Below are positions 29,615-38,212 of a stretch of 64,000 bases of DNA, in pieces (the stretch's first letter is position 1; every line of letters starts with the position of its first letter). Under the pieces are notes generated by a model. That model searched no databases. It was not told the origin of the DNA and worked only from the letters and a program-made list of their open reading frames with translations. The position numbers and the translations under genes were made by a program. The stretch is from Candidatus Poseidoniaceae archaeon. Its GTDB lineage: Archaea > Thermoplasmatota > Poseidoniia > Poseidoniales > Poseidoniaceae. The stretch covers positions 1-64,000 of the forward strand of contig JAPKCS010000006.1 in assembly GCA_028822845.1 (NCBI GenBank), given 5' to 3'.

Positions 29615-29896
29615 ATGGGCATGGCTGATGGAATTCTCTTGGAAAACGGTATTGAGTGGTGGCTCAGTGATGACAACACTACGTGATACACACGGAAGTT
29701 AGGTGCCGACGAATGGAATGTCGATACCAGTGGAAAAGGACCAAATTCCTCGAGCGTGGCCACACAGATCACTGAACTTGAAGACCGCTTCAACATTATT
29801 GAATCAGTAACGACCGCTGATGGAACCAAGGTCGATGGGCACCAAAATCAAATCTGGACTGAGGAAGCGAAGCTGAAGAAAACAGCAAAGTCATAA
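29615..29896 (+). pseudogene. small ORF interrupted by one in-frame TGA
   Basis: From ATG 29615 (or 29621) the frame reads about 22 residues including ENGIEWWLSDD, meets TGA at 29684-29686, then continues open in the same frame for 69 codons to TAA at 29894. The downstream part is hydrophilic and helix-forming (QITELEDRF, EEAKLKKTAKS). Both parts have ordinary coding composition. A single nonsense change, for example from TGG or CGA, explains it. A sequencing error or readthrough are alternatives. The family is not recognised. Confidence 0.55.
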
Positions 29897-29915
29897 CAAC
29901 CGATGAGGCCTAGCC

Positions 29916-32654
29916 TTGTCCGTGCGGGTACGAATTCTAGCGGTGTTGTCCCTTTTGCTGCTGCAAAGCATTGCAGGCGTACATGCTACATCTGCAAGGG
30001 CAACCACAGTGGACATCTCGACGGAAACCTATGAATGGATGTCCAATCAAACGGTTGAAATCAATGCTGCAGTTTCAAACGCTCCATTTGGAAGCATCCT
30101 GTCCTATGAATGGGAACTTAAAGACGAATCCAATGCTGTGATCCTCGAAGGAAACGAAGTGTTCCAAGCCACAGGCACCGTCACAGATGTGACCATTGAG
30201 TTGAAGCATTTTTACAACAGCGATACATTCTATCGATTTTATTTCACCGTGCTCGATCAGAGCAATTCAACCCTCACTCAAGGTACACATGCCTTTGCAG
30301 TCTTTCACAACAGCGTTATGCCTCAAATTGGGAATGTATTGGCCTTTGGCGATTCATTAAGCGACATGGGAAATGCGAAAAATTCCATTCTCAATGTTCC
30401 CGATGTCCCCCCTTATTGGCAGGGTCGGTTCTCAAACGGCCAGGTGTGGATCGAATACGTGAGTGAAGCATACGGCCATACGACCACAATTGGCTCTGGG
30501 GCTGCTGCTGGCGACAATCGAGCTTTTGGTGGTTCACAAACAGGTGCGGGATACTCGTACCTTCTGTTGCCGAACGTCGGCACACAAATCACCAATTATT
30601 TCGCCAATGTTCAAACCAGTATTCCAAGCAATGAGATCGTTTCATTGTGGGCAGGTGGAAACGATTTCCTTTATGGTACGGCGAATGCAGACACGGTTGC
30701 CGGTAATATGGAATCGCACATCCGCCAACTGACGAACGGCGGAGCTACGGAATTCATGATTCCAAACCTGCCACCCTTGGAGAAAACTCCTGAAATCCTG
30801 AGCCGAACACAAAGTCAACAATCGGCCATCGGCCAGGAAGTGGTTCGGTACAATCAGATCTTGAGTGGGCTGACAATGAACCTCTCGACTGAACTTGGCA
30901 TCACCATCCACACCATTGATGCATGGAGCATCTTCAATAAAATCCTCCAGAATAAAGAGGCCCTTGGCCTTACCAACACCCAAGATGCTGCATGCAGTGG
31001 AGGCATCACATTGCTTCCATTGCCGATTTGCAGCAGCGGTGATACCGTCGCATCAAACGTTGATGAGTATCTCTTTTTCGACAAAGCCCACCCCACACGG
31101 GTGATGCACCGGTTCATCGCTCGTTTCGCTGTCGAATCCCTCGGTGAAGGCGACATGGACGGCGATGGCATCTTGGATGCCTACGATGCTTGCCCGTGGA
31201 CAGAAGACGTCATCAATCGTGATTTAACCGGATGTGATTGGGCTCAGCAAGACGATGATGAAGATGGTGTAGCCAACGGTCATGATGCTTGTCAATCAAC
31301 TCTGATTGGCGCTCAAGTCGACGCAGAAGGGTGCTCTGCAGAACAACGGGACACCGATGAAGATGGCCTCAATGATGCGTTGGACCCTTGCCCGTTCAGC
31401 GAGCCAAAACCTGATCATGATTCAGATGGATGCACGGATGACGTCGATGATGATGATGACAACGATGGGTACGCTGACCTTGATGATGAATGCCCCCAAG
31501 GCCTTCTTGGAATGCATGACTTCGATTTGGATCAAGATGGATGCCGTGATGTTGAAGATCAAGACATCGACGGTGACGACTTCTCAAATCAAGACGAGCA
31601 AGAGGCGGGCTCTGACCCGAGGGACCCCGACTCAGATGATGATTCAGTGGTCGACGGCCACGATGCTTTCCCAACCGATGCCAGTGAATGGTCGGACAGC
31701 GATGGCGATGGATGTGGAGACAATTCAGACACCTTCCCCAACAATCCAGATGAATGCTCAGACACCGACGAAGATGGTGTTGGTGACAATCAGGATGCTT
31801 TTCCCGCAGATGAATCAGAATGGGCCGATCAAGACAATGATGGGTTTGGTGACAACAGTGATGCCTGCTTCCTCGAATTTGGTACGTCAATCATACCCCT
31901 TGGTTGCCCTGACCTCGACGCTGACGGCTACGCTGATGGCAACGATGCGTTCCCTGAAAACATCAACGAATGGAACGACAGCGATGGTGATGGCTACGGA
32001 GACAATGAAGACCTGTTCCCCACCGATGCGAGGGACTGGAGCGACAAAGACAACGACACATACGGTGACAACACCGATCTGTTTCCTTCAGACGCCAGTG
32101 AATGGAACGATACGGACATGGATTCGGTCGGCGACAACAGCGATGCCTTCCCCCTTGACCCACTCGAATGGAGCGACATGGACGGCGACGGATGCGGTGA
32201 CAACGCTGATGTTTGGCCACAAGATCCCAACGAGTGCGATGACTCGGATTTTGATGGCGTCGGCGATCGTGCTGATGCATTCCCTGAAAGCGCATACGAA
32301 TGGCTTGACAGCGATGGGGATGGTCTCGGCGATAACGCTGACCTGTTCCCCTTTGACTCAAAAGGAAAATACGATTCCGACAACGATGGTACTGCGAATG
32401 CCCTTGATGCATTCCCGAACTCCTCTGGTCTTGACTCATGGTTTGACATCATCTTCCGTTTAATGCTCCTCATCGGTGTGATCGTTGGGGCTGCAGCGTT
32501 CATGCGGAGCAGGTCCAGCGCCCATGCAGAAGCAACATGGGACGATTTGGAAACAATGACTGCGATGCAGATGAATGAAGAGATGCATGAATCACCTGCA
32601 CGGCCTGCTGGTCCACCGCCAGCAGAAGCGTTCTCGCCTCACAAGCCAGATTGA
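29916..32654 (+). CDS. secreted GDSL/SGNH-family hydrolase with calcium-binding repeats and C-terminal anchor
   Basis: 912 residues from TTG 29916 (GTG 29922 is equally possible). Order: signal peptide (1-28); a beta-rich domain (30-130); an SGNH esterase/lipase domain (140-405) with nucleophile Ser147 in FGDSLSD, the Gly block near 198, Asn249 in GGNDF and the Asp389/His392 pair in DKAHPT; about a dozen thrombospondin type-3-like acidic repeats (about 412-830), which should bind calcium; a transmembrane helix (about 843-862); and a 50-residue cytoplasmic tail. All catalytic residues are present, so an active esterase, lipase or deacylase on the cell surface is likely. The substrate is unknown. 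Confidence 0.9.
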   Translation: MSVRVRILAVLSLLLLQSIAGVHATSARATTVDISTETYEWMSNQTVEINAAVSNAPFGSILSYEWELKDESNAVILEGNEVFQATGTVTDVTIELKHFYNSDTFYRFYFTVLDQSNSTLTQGTHAFAVFHNSVMPQIGNVLAFGDSLSDMGNAKNSILNVPDVPPYWQGRFSNGQVWIEYVSEAYGHTTTIGSGAAAGDNRAFGGSQTGAGYSYLLLPNVGTQITNYFANVQTSIPSNEIVSLWAGGNDFLYGTANADTVAGNMESHIRQLTNGGATEFMIPNLPPLEKTPEILSRTQSQQSAIGQEVVRYNQILSGLTMNLSTELGITIHTIDAWSIFNKILQNKEALGLTNTQDAACSGGITLLPLPICSSGDTVASNVDEYLFFDKAHPTRVMHRFIARFAVESLGEGDMDGDGILDAYDACPWTEDVINRDLTGCDWAQQDDDEDGVANGHDACQSTLIGAQVDAEGCSAEQRDTDEDGLNDALDPCPFSEPKPDHDSDGCTDDVDDDDDNDGYADLDDECPQGLLGMHDFDLDQDGCRDVEDQDIDGDDFSNQDEQEAGSDPRDPDSDDDSVVDGHDAFPTDASEWSDSDGDGCGDNSDTFPNNPDECSDTDEDGVGDNQDAFPADESEWADQDNDGFGDNSDACFLEFGTSIIPLGCPDLDADGYADGNDAFPENINEWNDSDGDGYGDNEDLFPTDARDWSDKDNDTYGDNTDLFPSDASEWNDTDMDSVGDNSDAFPLDPLEWSDMDGDGCGDNADVWPQDPNECDDSDFDGVGDRADAFPESAYEWLDSDGDGLGDNADLFPFDSKGKYDSDNDGTANALDAFPNSSGLDSWFDIIFRLMLLIGVIVGAAAFMRSRSSAHAEATWDDLETMTAMQMNEEMHESPARPAGPPPAEAFSPHKPD

Positions 32655-32714
32655 TCACCATCTTCCTCGGCAACCGCTAAGAGGGCACCACCACAGCCTT
32701 TGACGAGGGGAGTC

Positions 32715-33485
32715 ATGAAACTACGTCTGCATCAATTCCTTTCGAAGACGGGTGTCTTCTCCTCAAAGGCTGACGCAAAGCAAGCCATTTGGGACGGTGA
32801 GATCACCGTCAACGGATCGGTGGTCAAGAACATGACCTTCCAATTCAACGTCAAAACCAAGGAAGTCACCTACCGAGGCAAGGTGCTTGAACTCCATGAC
32901 GAAGAAGTCCACTTCCTCCTCCACAAGCCGCTTGGCTGCATCTGCTCTCGACTTAATTCGCATGAATCTGCACTTGGAAAAGACTCGGTGTATGAGGTGT
33001 TTCGCGAGCACATGGCACCAACCACCTATGAACGCCTGATCACCGTTGGCCGTTTGGATGAAAACACCACTGGATTCCTCTTGGTGACCACTGACGGAAA
33101 AATAGTTCACAGAATCACCTCACCAGACCACACGGTCAACAAGACCTACCGGGTCCACACAACAACACCAATTTCAGAAGATCACATGGACGCCATCCGA
33201 ACGGGGGTGCGAATCGTCGTCGAAGACGGTGAAGCCAGCGATGAGTATTGGAGCAAGCCTGCAGTGATCGAGCACGAATCAACAGGCGTGGTTCTGTTGA
33301 CCATCGGTGAGGGAAAGAAGCGACAGATACGTCGGATGTTCGGAGCCTTAGGAAACCCGGTCACTCTACTTCACCGAACCTCAACCGAAGAAATGCAGTT
33401 GGATGCTTATGATCTCAAACCTGGGGAATTCGTTCCCATCGAACGCAAGGATATCGAGCGATTGATCATTCAACCGAGCATCTGA
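32715..33485 (+). CDS. RsuA/RluB-family pseudouridine synthase
   Basis: 256 residues from the ATG at 32715, supported by GAGGGGAG upstream (TTG 32700 would add five). An S4 RNA-binding domain (1-60, LHQFLSKTGVFSSKADAKQAI) precedes the catalytic domain with HKPLGCIC and VGRLDENTTG, where the Asp is the nucleophile, and KKRQIRRMFGALG near the C-terminus. It isomerises uridine in rRNA. RsuA/RluB/E/F enzymes are bacterial; archaea normally rely on Cbf5/H/ACA, Pus10 and TruD types, so this gene suggests bacterial ancestry. Confidence 0.9.
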   Translation: MKLRLHQFLSKTGVFSSKADAKQAIWDGEITVNGSVVKNMTFQFNVKTKEVTYRGKVLELHDEEVHFLLHKPLGCICSRLNSHESALGKDSVYEVFREHMAPTTYERLITVGRLDENTTGFLLVTTDGKIVHRITSPDHTVNKTYRVHTTTPISEDHMDAIRTGVRIVVEDGEASDEYWSKPAVIEHESTGVVLLTIGEGKKRQIRRMFGALGNPVTLLHRTSTEEMQLDAYDLKPGEFVPIERKDIERLIIQPSI

Positions 33486-33745
33486 TCAGCGTCGTCGTTC
33501 TGTTGGCTCTTCCCAGTCTTTTTGAGGAAGCGAAACAACACCCTTGAAAAGACCATTGAACACAGTAAAAAGAGGATTGAAGCCCAAAGAGGGGCCTCTG
33601 CTTCGCTGGCGAGAAACCAAGTCACAATGAGGATACCAACGCCATAGACGGCACGGAACAGTGAGAAAAGAAGGAAAGAGCGGAACAGTGGGTTCGTCGT
33701 GATTCGTTGGTACAGACCACCCGCCTCGCCTTCGGAATCGCTCAT
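33470..33745 (-). CDS. small two-helix membrane protein, unknown
   Basis: Not recognised. From the ATG at 33745 the product is 91 residues: an acidic N-terminus, hydrophobic segments at about 22-45 and 49-67, then a basic tail and an acidic end. A longer frame to 33832 would add an unlikely Cys-rich extension. The 3' end overlaps the last 16 nt of the convergent pseudouridine synthase gene. Confidence 0.55.
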   Translation of the reverse strand: MSDSEGEAGGLYQRITTNPLFRSFLLFSLFRAVYGVGILIVTWFLASEAEAPLWASILFLLCSMVFSRVLFRFLKKTGKSQQNDDADQMLG

Positions 33746-33844
33746 GGGCCATCCTCGAGCGAGGGGTTCTAAGTTCTGTGCCTCAAAGAAGGTGCCAACG
33801 CACCCTGCACAACCGTCAAGAACCGTGGTCAATGACCGATTCCT

Positions 33845-34297
33845 ATGGCTCGAGTCGAACTTACTGTGGAATTTGCTAAATTAGACGCTGAGGCTCGTAT
33901 GCCGACTCAAGGATCTGCAGAAGCTGCCGGATGGGATCTTTACGCTTTAGAGGAAACCATTGTCGTCCGTCACAAGAGTTCACTCATCAGAACAGGGCTT
34001 GCTACCGCCATTCCCTCTGGATGGGAAGGCCAACTCCGTTGTCGCTCATCGTTGGGTAAGAAAGGCATGATCATGCCAAACGGCCTTGGCACCATCGATT
34101 CAGACTACCGAGGCGAATTGATGGTCCTCGCCACGTGGATCGGCGAAGGAGATTCCTTCACCGTCGCAAAGGGTGAGCGTGTTGCTCAGATGCTCTTCGC
34201 ACCCGTACCGAAGGTCACCCTGGTTGAAACAAGCGTCGAAGACCTTGGAACAACCTCTCGCGGCGAAGGTGGGTTTGGCTCAACAGGTCAATTCTAA
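33845..34297 (+). CDS. dut: dUTP diphosphatase, trimeric
   Basis: 150 residues. Hydrolyses dUTP to dUMP and pyrophosphate, keeping uracil out of DNA. All five family motifs can be followed: AAGWDLYA (I), RCRSSLGKKG (II), GTIDSDYRGEL with the catalytic Asp (III), GERVAQMLF (IV) and GEGGFGSTG (V, C-terminal lid). The start ATG at 33845 gives the standard length. Convergent with the membrane protein at 34351. Confidence 0.95.
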   Translation: MARVELTVEFAKLDAEARMPTQGSAEAAGWDLYALEETIVVRHKSSLIRTGLATAIPSGWEGQLRCRSSLGKKGMIMPNGLGTIDSDYRGELMVLATWIGEGDSFTVAKGERVAQMLFAPVPKVTLVETSVEDLGTTSRGEGGFGSTGQF

Positions 34298-34350
34298 TTT
34301 GGACCTTTGCTAACTGATGGAAATGAGTCACGACAGCGTGAGTTCGCCTT

Positions 34351-35241
34351 CTAGGATTGCTGGCTAGCAATCTCTCTTTTTTCGTCATCACCCTCGACTT
34401 GGAAGAATTGGCTGATCAACAAGACCGACATTCCAAGGCCTCCTCCAAGAATAAACAACGTGGCACCTGAAAATCCAGTGGTGCCGATGGCCACTCGTAG
34501 AACGACGGTTGACAGAATAAATCCGGTGTTTCTTGCGAGGTTGGGAAAATCTGTCGTGGAACGATACGATACGAGCAAGATCAGAATGTCGGCCATAATC
34601 AGGCAAGTAAAGAAGTCCAAGAAGAACACGGTTCTGCTCACGCTTCCATCTCCTTCAACAACTCCCCAAGTCCACGAACTTAGTGAATAGAGTGCCACGC
34701 AAACATAGACGACGAACAAAACCATTGCGAGGTTTTTCTTTTGCTGAACGAATGTTTTCAAATTGAGAACTGGGTCTTGGTTGTTGTTCGTTTTCGAACC
34801 GAAAGACCTGAAGAGGAGCGCAGTGAAAAACAAAACCAAGAACGCCACGCATTCAACCGCCAAGAAGGCGATGCTTGAGTCAACCGACAAACTGCCTGCC
34901 GAGTCAATTTCGGACAAGTTTTTGAAGATATCACGCACGATAAGGAGGCAGACGACCTCAAATTGCTTGCCAACAGAATTCGAGAATGAATCAGGGATTG
35001 CTCGTATGAGTTCGTAGACCTCATAGGCTAAAATCACGGAGAAAGGTGTGTACAATGAATCAAGGAATGAATCAAAAAAAGTGTTCAGGTTTGAGTCAAT
35101 CTCAAGAATGTTCAATTGATAGAGAATGCACAACAAAAGATGGGTGAGAAATCCATAGATTGCTAAGTTTAAACTCGCTCGTCGCAGAAAATCATCGGCG
35201 TCCTCACCGAGGAGCCGTTCGTACATAGAAGAGGAATCCAT
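34351..35241 (-). CDS. multi-pass membrane protein, unknown
   Basis: Not recognised. 296 residues from ATG 35241 (a GTG at 35265 adds eight). About six or seven hydrophobic helices, with longer hydrophilic loops near 70-120 and 150-165. No transporter signature or P-loop is visible. The sequence is richer in AT and in Phe/Leu/Ser codons than its neighbours. The ATG is preferred because CTATATGTG lies about 26 nt upstream, fitting a leaderless transcript. Confidence 0.65.
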   Translation of the reverse strand: MDSSSMYERLLGEDADDFLRRASLNLAIYGFLTHLLLCILYQLNILEIDSNLNTFFDSFLDSLYTPFSVILAYEVYELIRAIPDSFSNSVGKQFEVVCLLIVRDIFKNLSEIDSAGSLSVDSSIAFLAVECVAFLVLFFTALLFRSFGSKTNNNQDPVLNLKTFVQQKKNLAMVLFVVYVCVALYSLSSWTWGVVEGDGSVSRTVFFLDFFTCLIMADILILLVSYRSTTDFPNLARNTGFILSTVVLRVAIGTTGFSGATLFILGGGLGMSVLLISQFFQVEGDDEKREIASQQS

Positions 35242-35262
35242 GCTTTTTGATTCGAGGGTTTG

Positions 35263-35271
35263 CACATATAG
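35263..35271 (-). promoter_or_regulatory. TATA-like element of the 296-residue membrane protein gene
   Basis: Minus strand CTATATGTG, centred about 26 nt before the ATG at 35241. This is the spacing expected for a leaderless archaeal transcript and helps place the start. Confidence 0.45.
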
Positions 35272-35407
35272 GTGCGTTCATGTCCTAAGAATCAATCCAG
35301 CGGAAATAGCTGCCTTCACGGTACCAAAGAATGACGCCTTGCTACCTTCTGAGGTACAATTTGGTTGAAATAAACCAAGGACAAACCGTGCCCTCTGTAA
35401 TGGAACT

Positions 35408-36754
35408 TTATCGCTTGCGTACAACAGCACCCAAAAGCACAATCACCATCAATAAAGAATCGATACCAGTGAGCCCGAGTATGTTTGCATCTTCTGAGTC
35501 ACCGATGACAGTTGAATCTGTGATTGTGAATTGATCCCCAATGGTTCCATCGATTCGATAATGCGTCAATGAGAGTTGACTGTCATTTCCATCGTACACC
35601 AATCTCGTCCAGCCATACGAATTGTTTTCTCGGTACGCACTCCATTCTGGTTGTGGTTCGTCTAATTCTTCGTATGCAGAGCGTCCAGCCATTCCAATAA
35701 CCAAGTGAATCGGTCCTTGTCCGCGATAAAAGAGATTGTCCTTACCAGTATCCATGACCGTTTCCCCTGAAACTGGCCAGGTTCTTTCATAGAAGTGGTC
35801 GTGTCCCGCGATCACTAAATCAACGCCTTGGGCAACATAGAGTTCTTCCAATGCCGTACGCAATTCAACTTCAGACCCATGGTAGCTGTTACTGGAATAC
35901 ATCGGTTTGTGTCCGTACACAATCACGAAAGGGGTGACATCGCGATTCACTGAAGAAAGATCTTGCTCAAGCCATGAAAATTGTGTGCTTCCCACTGAAT
36001 AATCATGCTCTGTCGACATGAAGGTCATGTGCACGCCCGGAACATTTCGACTGTACCAGAACGTTTCAGTTTCAATTTGTTGATCCGAATCGAAGCGATG
36101 TTCGTACGGTGCAAATTCGTATCCAGGTTCGTTCTCATGGTTTCCTACAGCCGTCACCCAAGGGATTTGGGTCATACTCGCTTGTTGCTCTTGAAACCAA
36201 GAATCCCAAGCCGATTGTTCACCATCCGCATAAGCGATATCACCGGAAACGGTAACCATCTGAGCGGATTCATCTGCGATTATGGCTTCTGAGACATCAA
36301 GTGCTTCGCTCGAATCACCATGGTCCGCAATCGAAATCCACTCGAAATGATTTTCTGACGGGTCAATTGTGGTAAAAGTGTAGAATTCAGACATTTGAGC
36401 GTTTTGAGTACCAACTCGATATTCAATTTCCTCACCGAGTGGAAGTCCCGTCATTGTTGCCATATGGAAGGCCATGTTATGATTCCCATAACAGTAGGAT
36501 TCTGCATTGACTTCAAGCAAATCAGGACCCCGTTGATATTCCACAATTTGGTTCATACTTCGACCACCTGTAGCCCAGATGACAGACATTTCTGTTGGGT
36601 CGTCGGTCATTTGAAGATGAATTTGCTGACTTGCACTGTTGGACACAACCACGATACCTGGGCAATCCTGCAGTGCTTCAGCTAGACCCTGAGCCCCAGC
36701 AAATGGTGCGAGAAGTAAAATCGCCACCAAAGAAAATAGAATCCTCACAATCAA
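35408..36754 (-). CDS. secreted purple-acid-phosphatase-like metallophosphoesterase
   Basis: 448 residues (TTG 36754, or GTG 36748). Signal peptide (1-21), an N-terminal fibronectin-like domain (about 35-130), then a metallophosphoesterase domain: SIADHGD (about 141-147, in place of the usual GDxG block), GDIAYADG (171-178) with the metal-bridging Asp and the PAP-type Tyr, GNHEN (204-208), VYGHKPMYS and GHDHFYERTW. A C-terminal hydrophobic segment followed by RKR looks like a membrane anchor or sorting helix. Probably releases phosphate from organic phosphoesters outside the cell. The altered first metal motif is worth noting, but the second Asp could still serve. Confidence 0.88.
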   Translation of the reverse strand: MIVRILFSLVAILLLAPFAGAQGLAEALQDCPGIVVVSNSASQQIHLQMTDDPTEMSVIWATGGRSMNQIVEYQRGPDLLEVNAESYCYGNHNMAFHMATMTGLPLGEEIEYRVGTQNAQMSEFYTFTTIDPSENHFEWISIADHGDSSEALDVSEAIIADESAQMVTVSGDIAYADGEQSAWDSWFQEQQASMTQIPWVTAVGNHENEPGYEFAPYEHRFDSDQQIETETFWYSRNVPGVHMTFMSTEHDYSVGSTQFSWLEQDLSSVNRDVTPFVIVYGHKPMYSSNSYHGSEVELRTALEELYVAQGVDLVIAGHDHFYERTWPVSGETVMDTGKDNLFYRGQGPIHLVIGMAGRSAYEELDEPQPEWSAYRENNSYGWTRLVYDGNDSQLSLTHYRIDGTIGDQFTITDSTVIGDSEDANILGLTGIDSLLMVIVLLGAVVRKR

Positions 36755-36875
36755 CTCTCAGACTCCATACGCCTTAGAATTAGTGCAAGAGATTCGGATG
36801 AGCAAGAAGGCAGGATTGAGATAGGCTGCTTCCCTTTCATCAAAACTTCATTGAGTTGGTCCCGCACGCCCAAGC

Positions 36876-37511
36876 ATGGTCGAATCAAGGCGAGTCGAGG
36901 TTCATCGCCTCGGCATTGTGCCCTATGAAGCGGCCATCGACCAGATGAAAGCCCTTCAGTTGCAGAGGATCGAGGATGAGATCCCCGACACATTGCTGAT
37001 CTTAGAGCACCCCGAAATGGTGACCGTCGGCCCACGAGCTCGCAACGATGGAATCGCACCACCGCCTGGCTATCCAACCCATTCAGTCGACCGAGGAGGT
37101 GGACTCACGTGGCATGGACCAGGCCAACTCGTCGCCTATCCAATCTTCAAGTGGGACCAAACAGGTGAAACATCAGTCGCTGCAATCATTGAGATGATTG
37201 AATCGTGGGTCATCGCCGCCCTCGCCAAATGTGGAATCAAAGGAGCAAGGGATGAGCGCATGCAAGGTGTTTGGGTTGATGGGAAAAAAGTCAGCAGCAT
37301 TGGCCTTTCCTTCTTGCGATGGACGTCAAGGCACGGGTTCACCATCAACTTCGACACACCAGTTGGCCGGGTTGAAGGATTGGCAGGATGTGGCCTTGAG
37401 GAACACACCACCACCAGTTTGCAACGTTTAGGCCATGCCACCACGCTTGAAGCACTTGTCTCAGCATTGAAAGCCACCATGGAAGAAAGTGTCCACCGTG
37501 GCCCACTATAA
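36876..37511 (+). CDS. lipB: octanoyl-[carrier protein]:protein octanoyltransferase
   Basis: 211 residues. Transfers octanoyl groups to lipoyl domains such as that of E2 at 22267, ahead of LipA. Motifs: RGGGLTWHGPGQLV (73-86), KKVSSIG with the catalytic Lys at 138, and GLAGCG with nucleophile Cys172. Length and order match bacterial LipB. It needs an octanoyl carrier donor, which is notable in an archaeon; the acyl donor is not apparent here. Divergent from the phosphatase gene. Confidence 0.94.
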   Translation: MVESRRVEVHRLGIVPYEAAIDQMKALQLQRIEDEIPDTLLILEHPEMVTVGPRARNDGIAPPPGYPTHSVDRGGGLTWHGPGQLVAYPIFKWDQTGETSVAAIIEMIESWVIAALAKCGIKGARDERMQGVWVDGKKVSSIGLSFLRWTSRHGFTINFDTPVGRVEGLAGCGLEEHTTTSLQRLGHATTLEALVSALKATMEESVHRGPL

Positions 37512-37565
37512 TTCGTTCTATAGCCAATTAGAGGCCAACGCACCCCTCCATTTGTAAACAAGTCC

Positions 37566-37572
37566 ATAAAAG
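37566..37572 (+). promoter_or_regulatory. TATA-like element of ubiX
   Basis: ATAAAAG, 25 nt before the ubiX ATG at 37594 with no Shine-Dalgarno in between, fitting a leaderless transcript. Confidence 0.45.
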
Positions 37573-37593
37573 GCAGAACCTCAACCAAGCATC

Positions 37594-38166
37594 ATGGGCG
37601 AAATCGTTGTTGGTATCTCTGGTGCATCCGGCGCCGTGTATGGAAAGCGATTGGTTGAAATCCTCCGCTCCCGGGACATTCCTGTCCGCCTCGTGGTGAC
37701 AAACGCTGGCGAAATCACCCTCAAGCACGAATGCAACACCACCAAAGAAGAGATCGCAGAAGCCACAGGAGCGTTGCTTGAAGACGATGCAAACATCGGT
37801 GCAAAATCTGCCTCCGGCTCGGCAAACATCGACGCAGTGGTCCTCTGCCCTTGCTCTGGAACCACCCTCGGTAAACTCGGCGCAGGCATCGGTGACAACC
37901 TCATCACCCGGTCCGCCATCGTCGCCTTGAAAGAGCGCAGGAAGCTGATCATCGTACCTCGTGAGGCACCATACGCAACCGTTCACCTCGAAAACATGAC
38001 AAAGCTCTCCCAATGGGGTGCTGTGGTCATACCAGCATCGCCTGGATTTTACAATCATCCGAAAACAATCGACGACATGGTCGACTTCGTCGTGGCACGT
38101 ATTCTTGACCACATTGGCCTCGACCACGATGTTGGAAGCCGTTGGACCGGTGAAGAAATACCCTGA
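37594..38166 (+). CDS. ubiX: flavin prenyltransferase
   Basis: 190 residues. Makes prenylated FMN, the cofactor of UbiD-type decarboxylases. Family marks: GISGASGAVYG (8-18) phosphate/flavin loop, PCSGTTLGKLGAGIGDNLITR and PREAPYATVHLENM near 128-141, with the conserved Glu/Arg around the flavin, and PASPGFYNHP near the C-terminus. No UbiD partner is in the window. Start placed by the TATA element 25 nt upstream. Confidence 0.94.
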   Translation: MGEIVVGISGASGAVYGKRLVEILRSRDIPVRLVVTNAGEITLKHECNTTKEEIAEATGALLEDDANIGAKSASGSANIDAVVLCPCSGTTLGKLGAGIGDNLITRSAIVALKERRKLIIVPREAPYATVHLENMTKLSQWGAVVIPASPGFYNHPKTIDDMVDFVVARILDHIGLDHDVGSRWTGEEIP

Positions 38167-38212
38167 ACTGACCACCGCCGAGTTCTTCAATGAGCGACGG
38201 TAACCCTCACCC

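Noticed and set aside
29684-29686. Selenocysteine at the in-frame TGA
   Set aside because: No catalytic context typical of Sec and no evidence of Sec machinery here; a nonsense mutation or read error is simpler.
31306-32463. 385-codon ORF inside the GDSL hydrolase gene
   Set aside because: Met/Thr-rich frame created by the Asp-Gly repeat codons read out of frame; a shadow.
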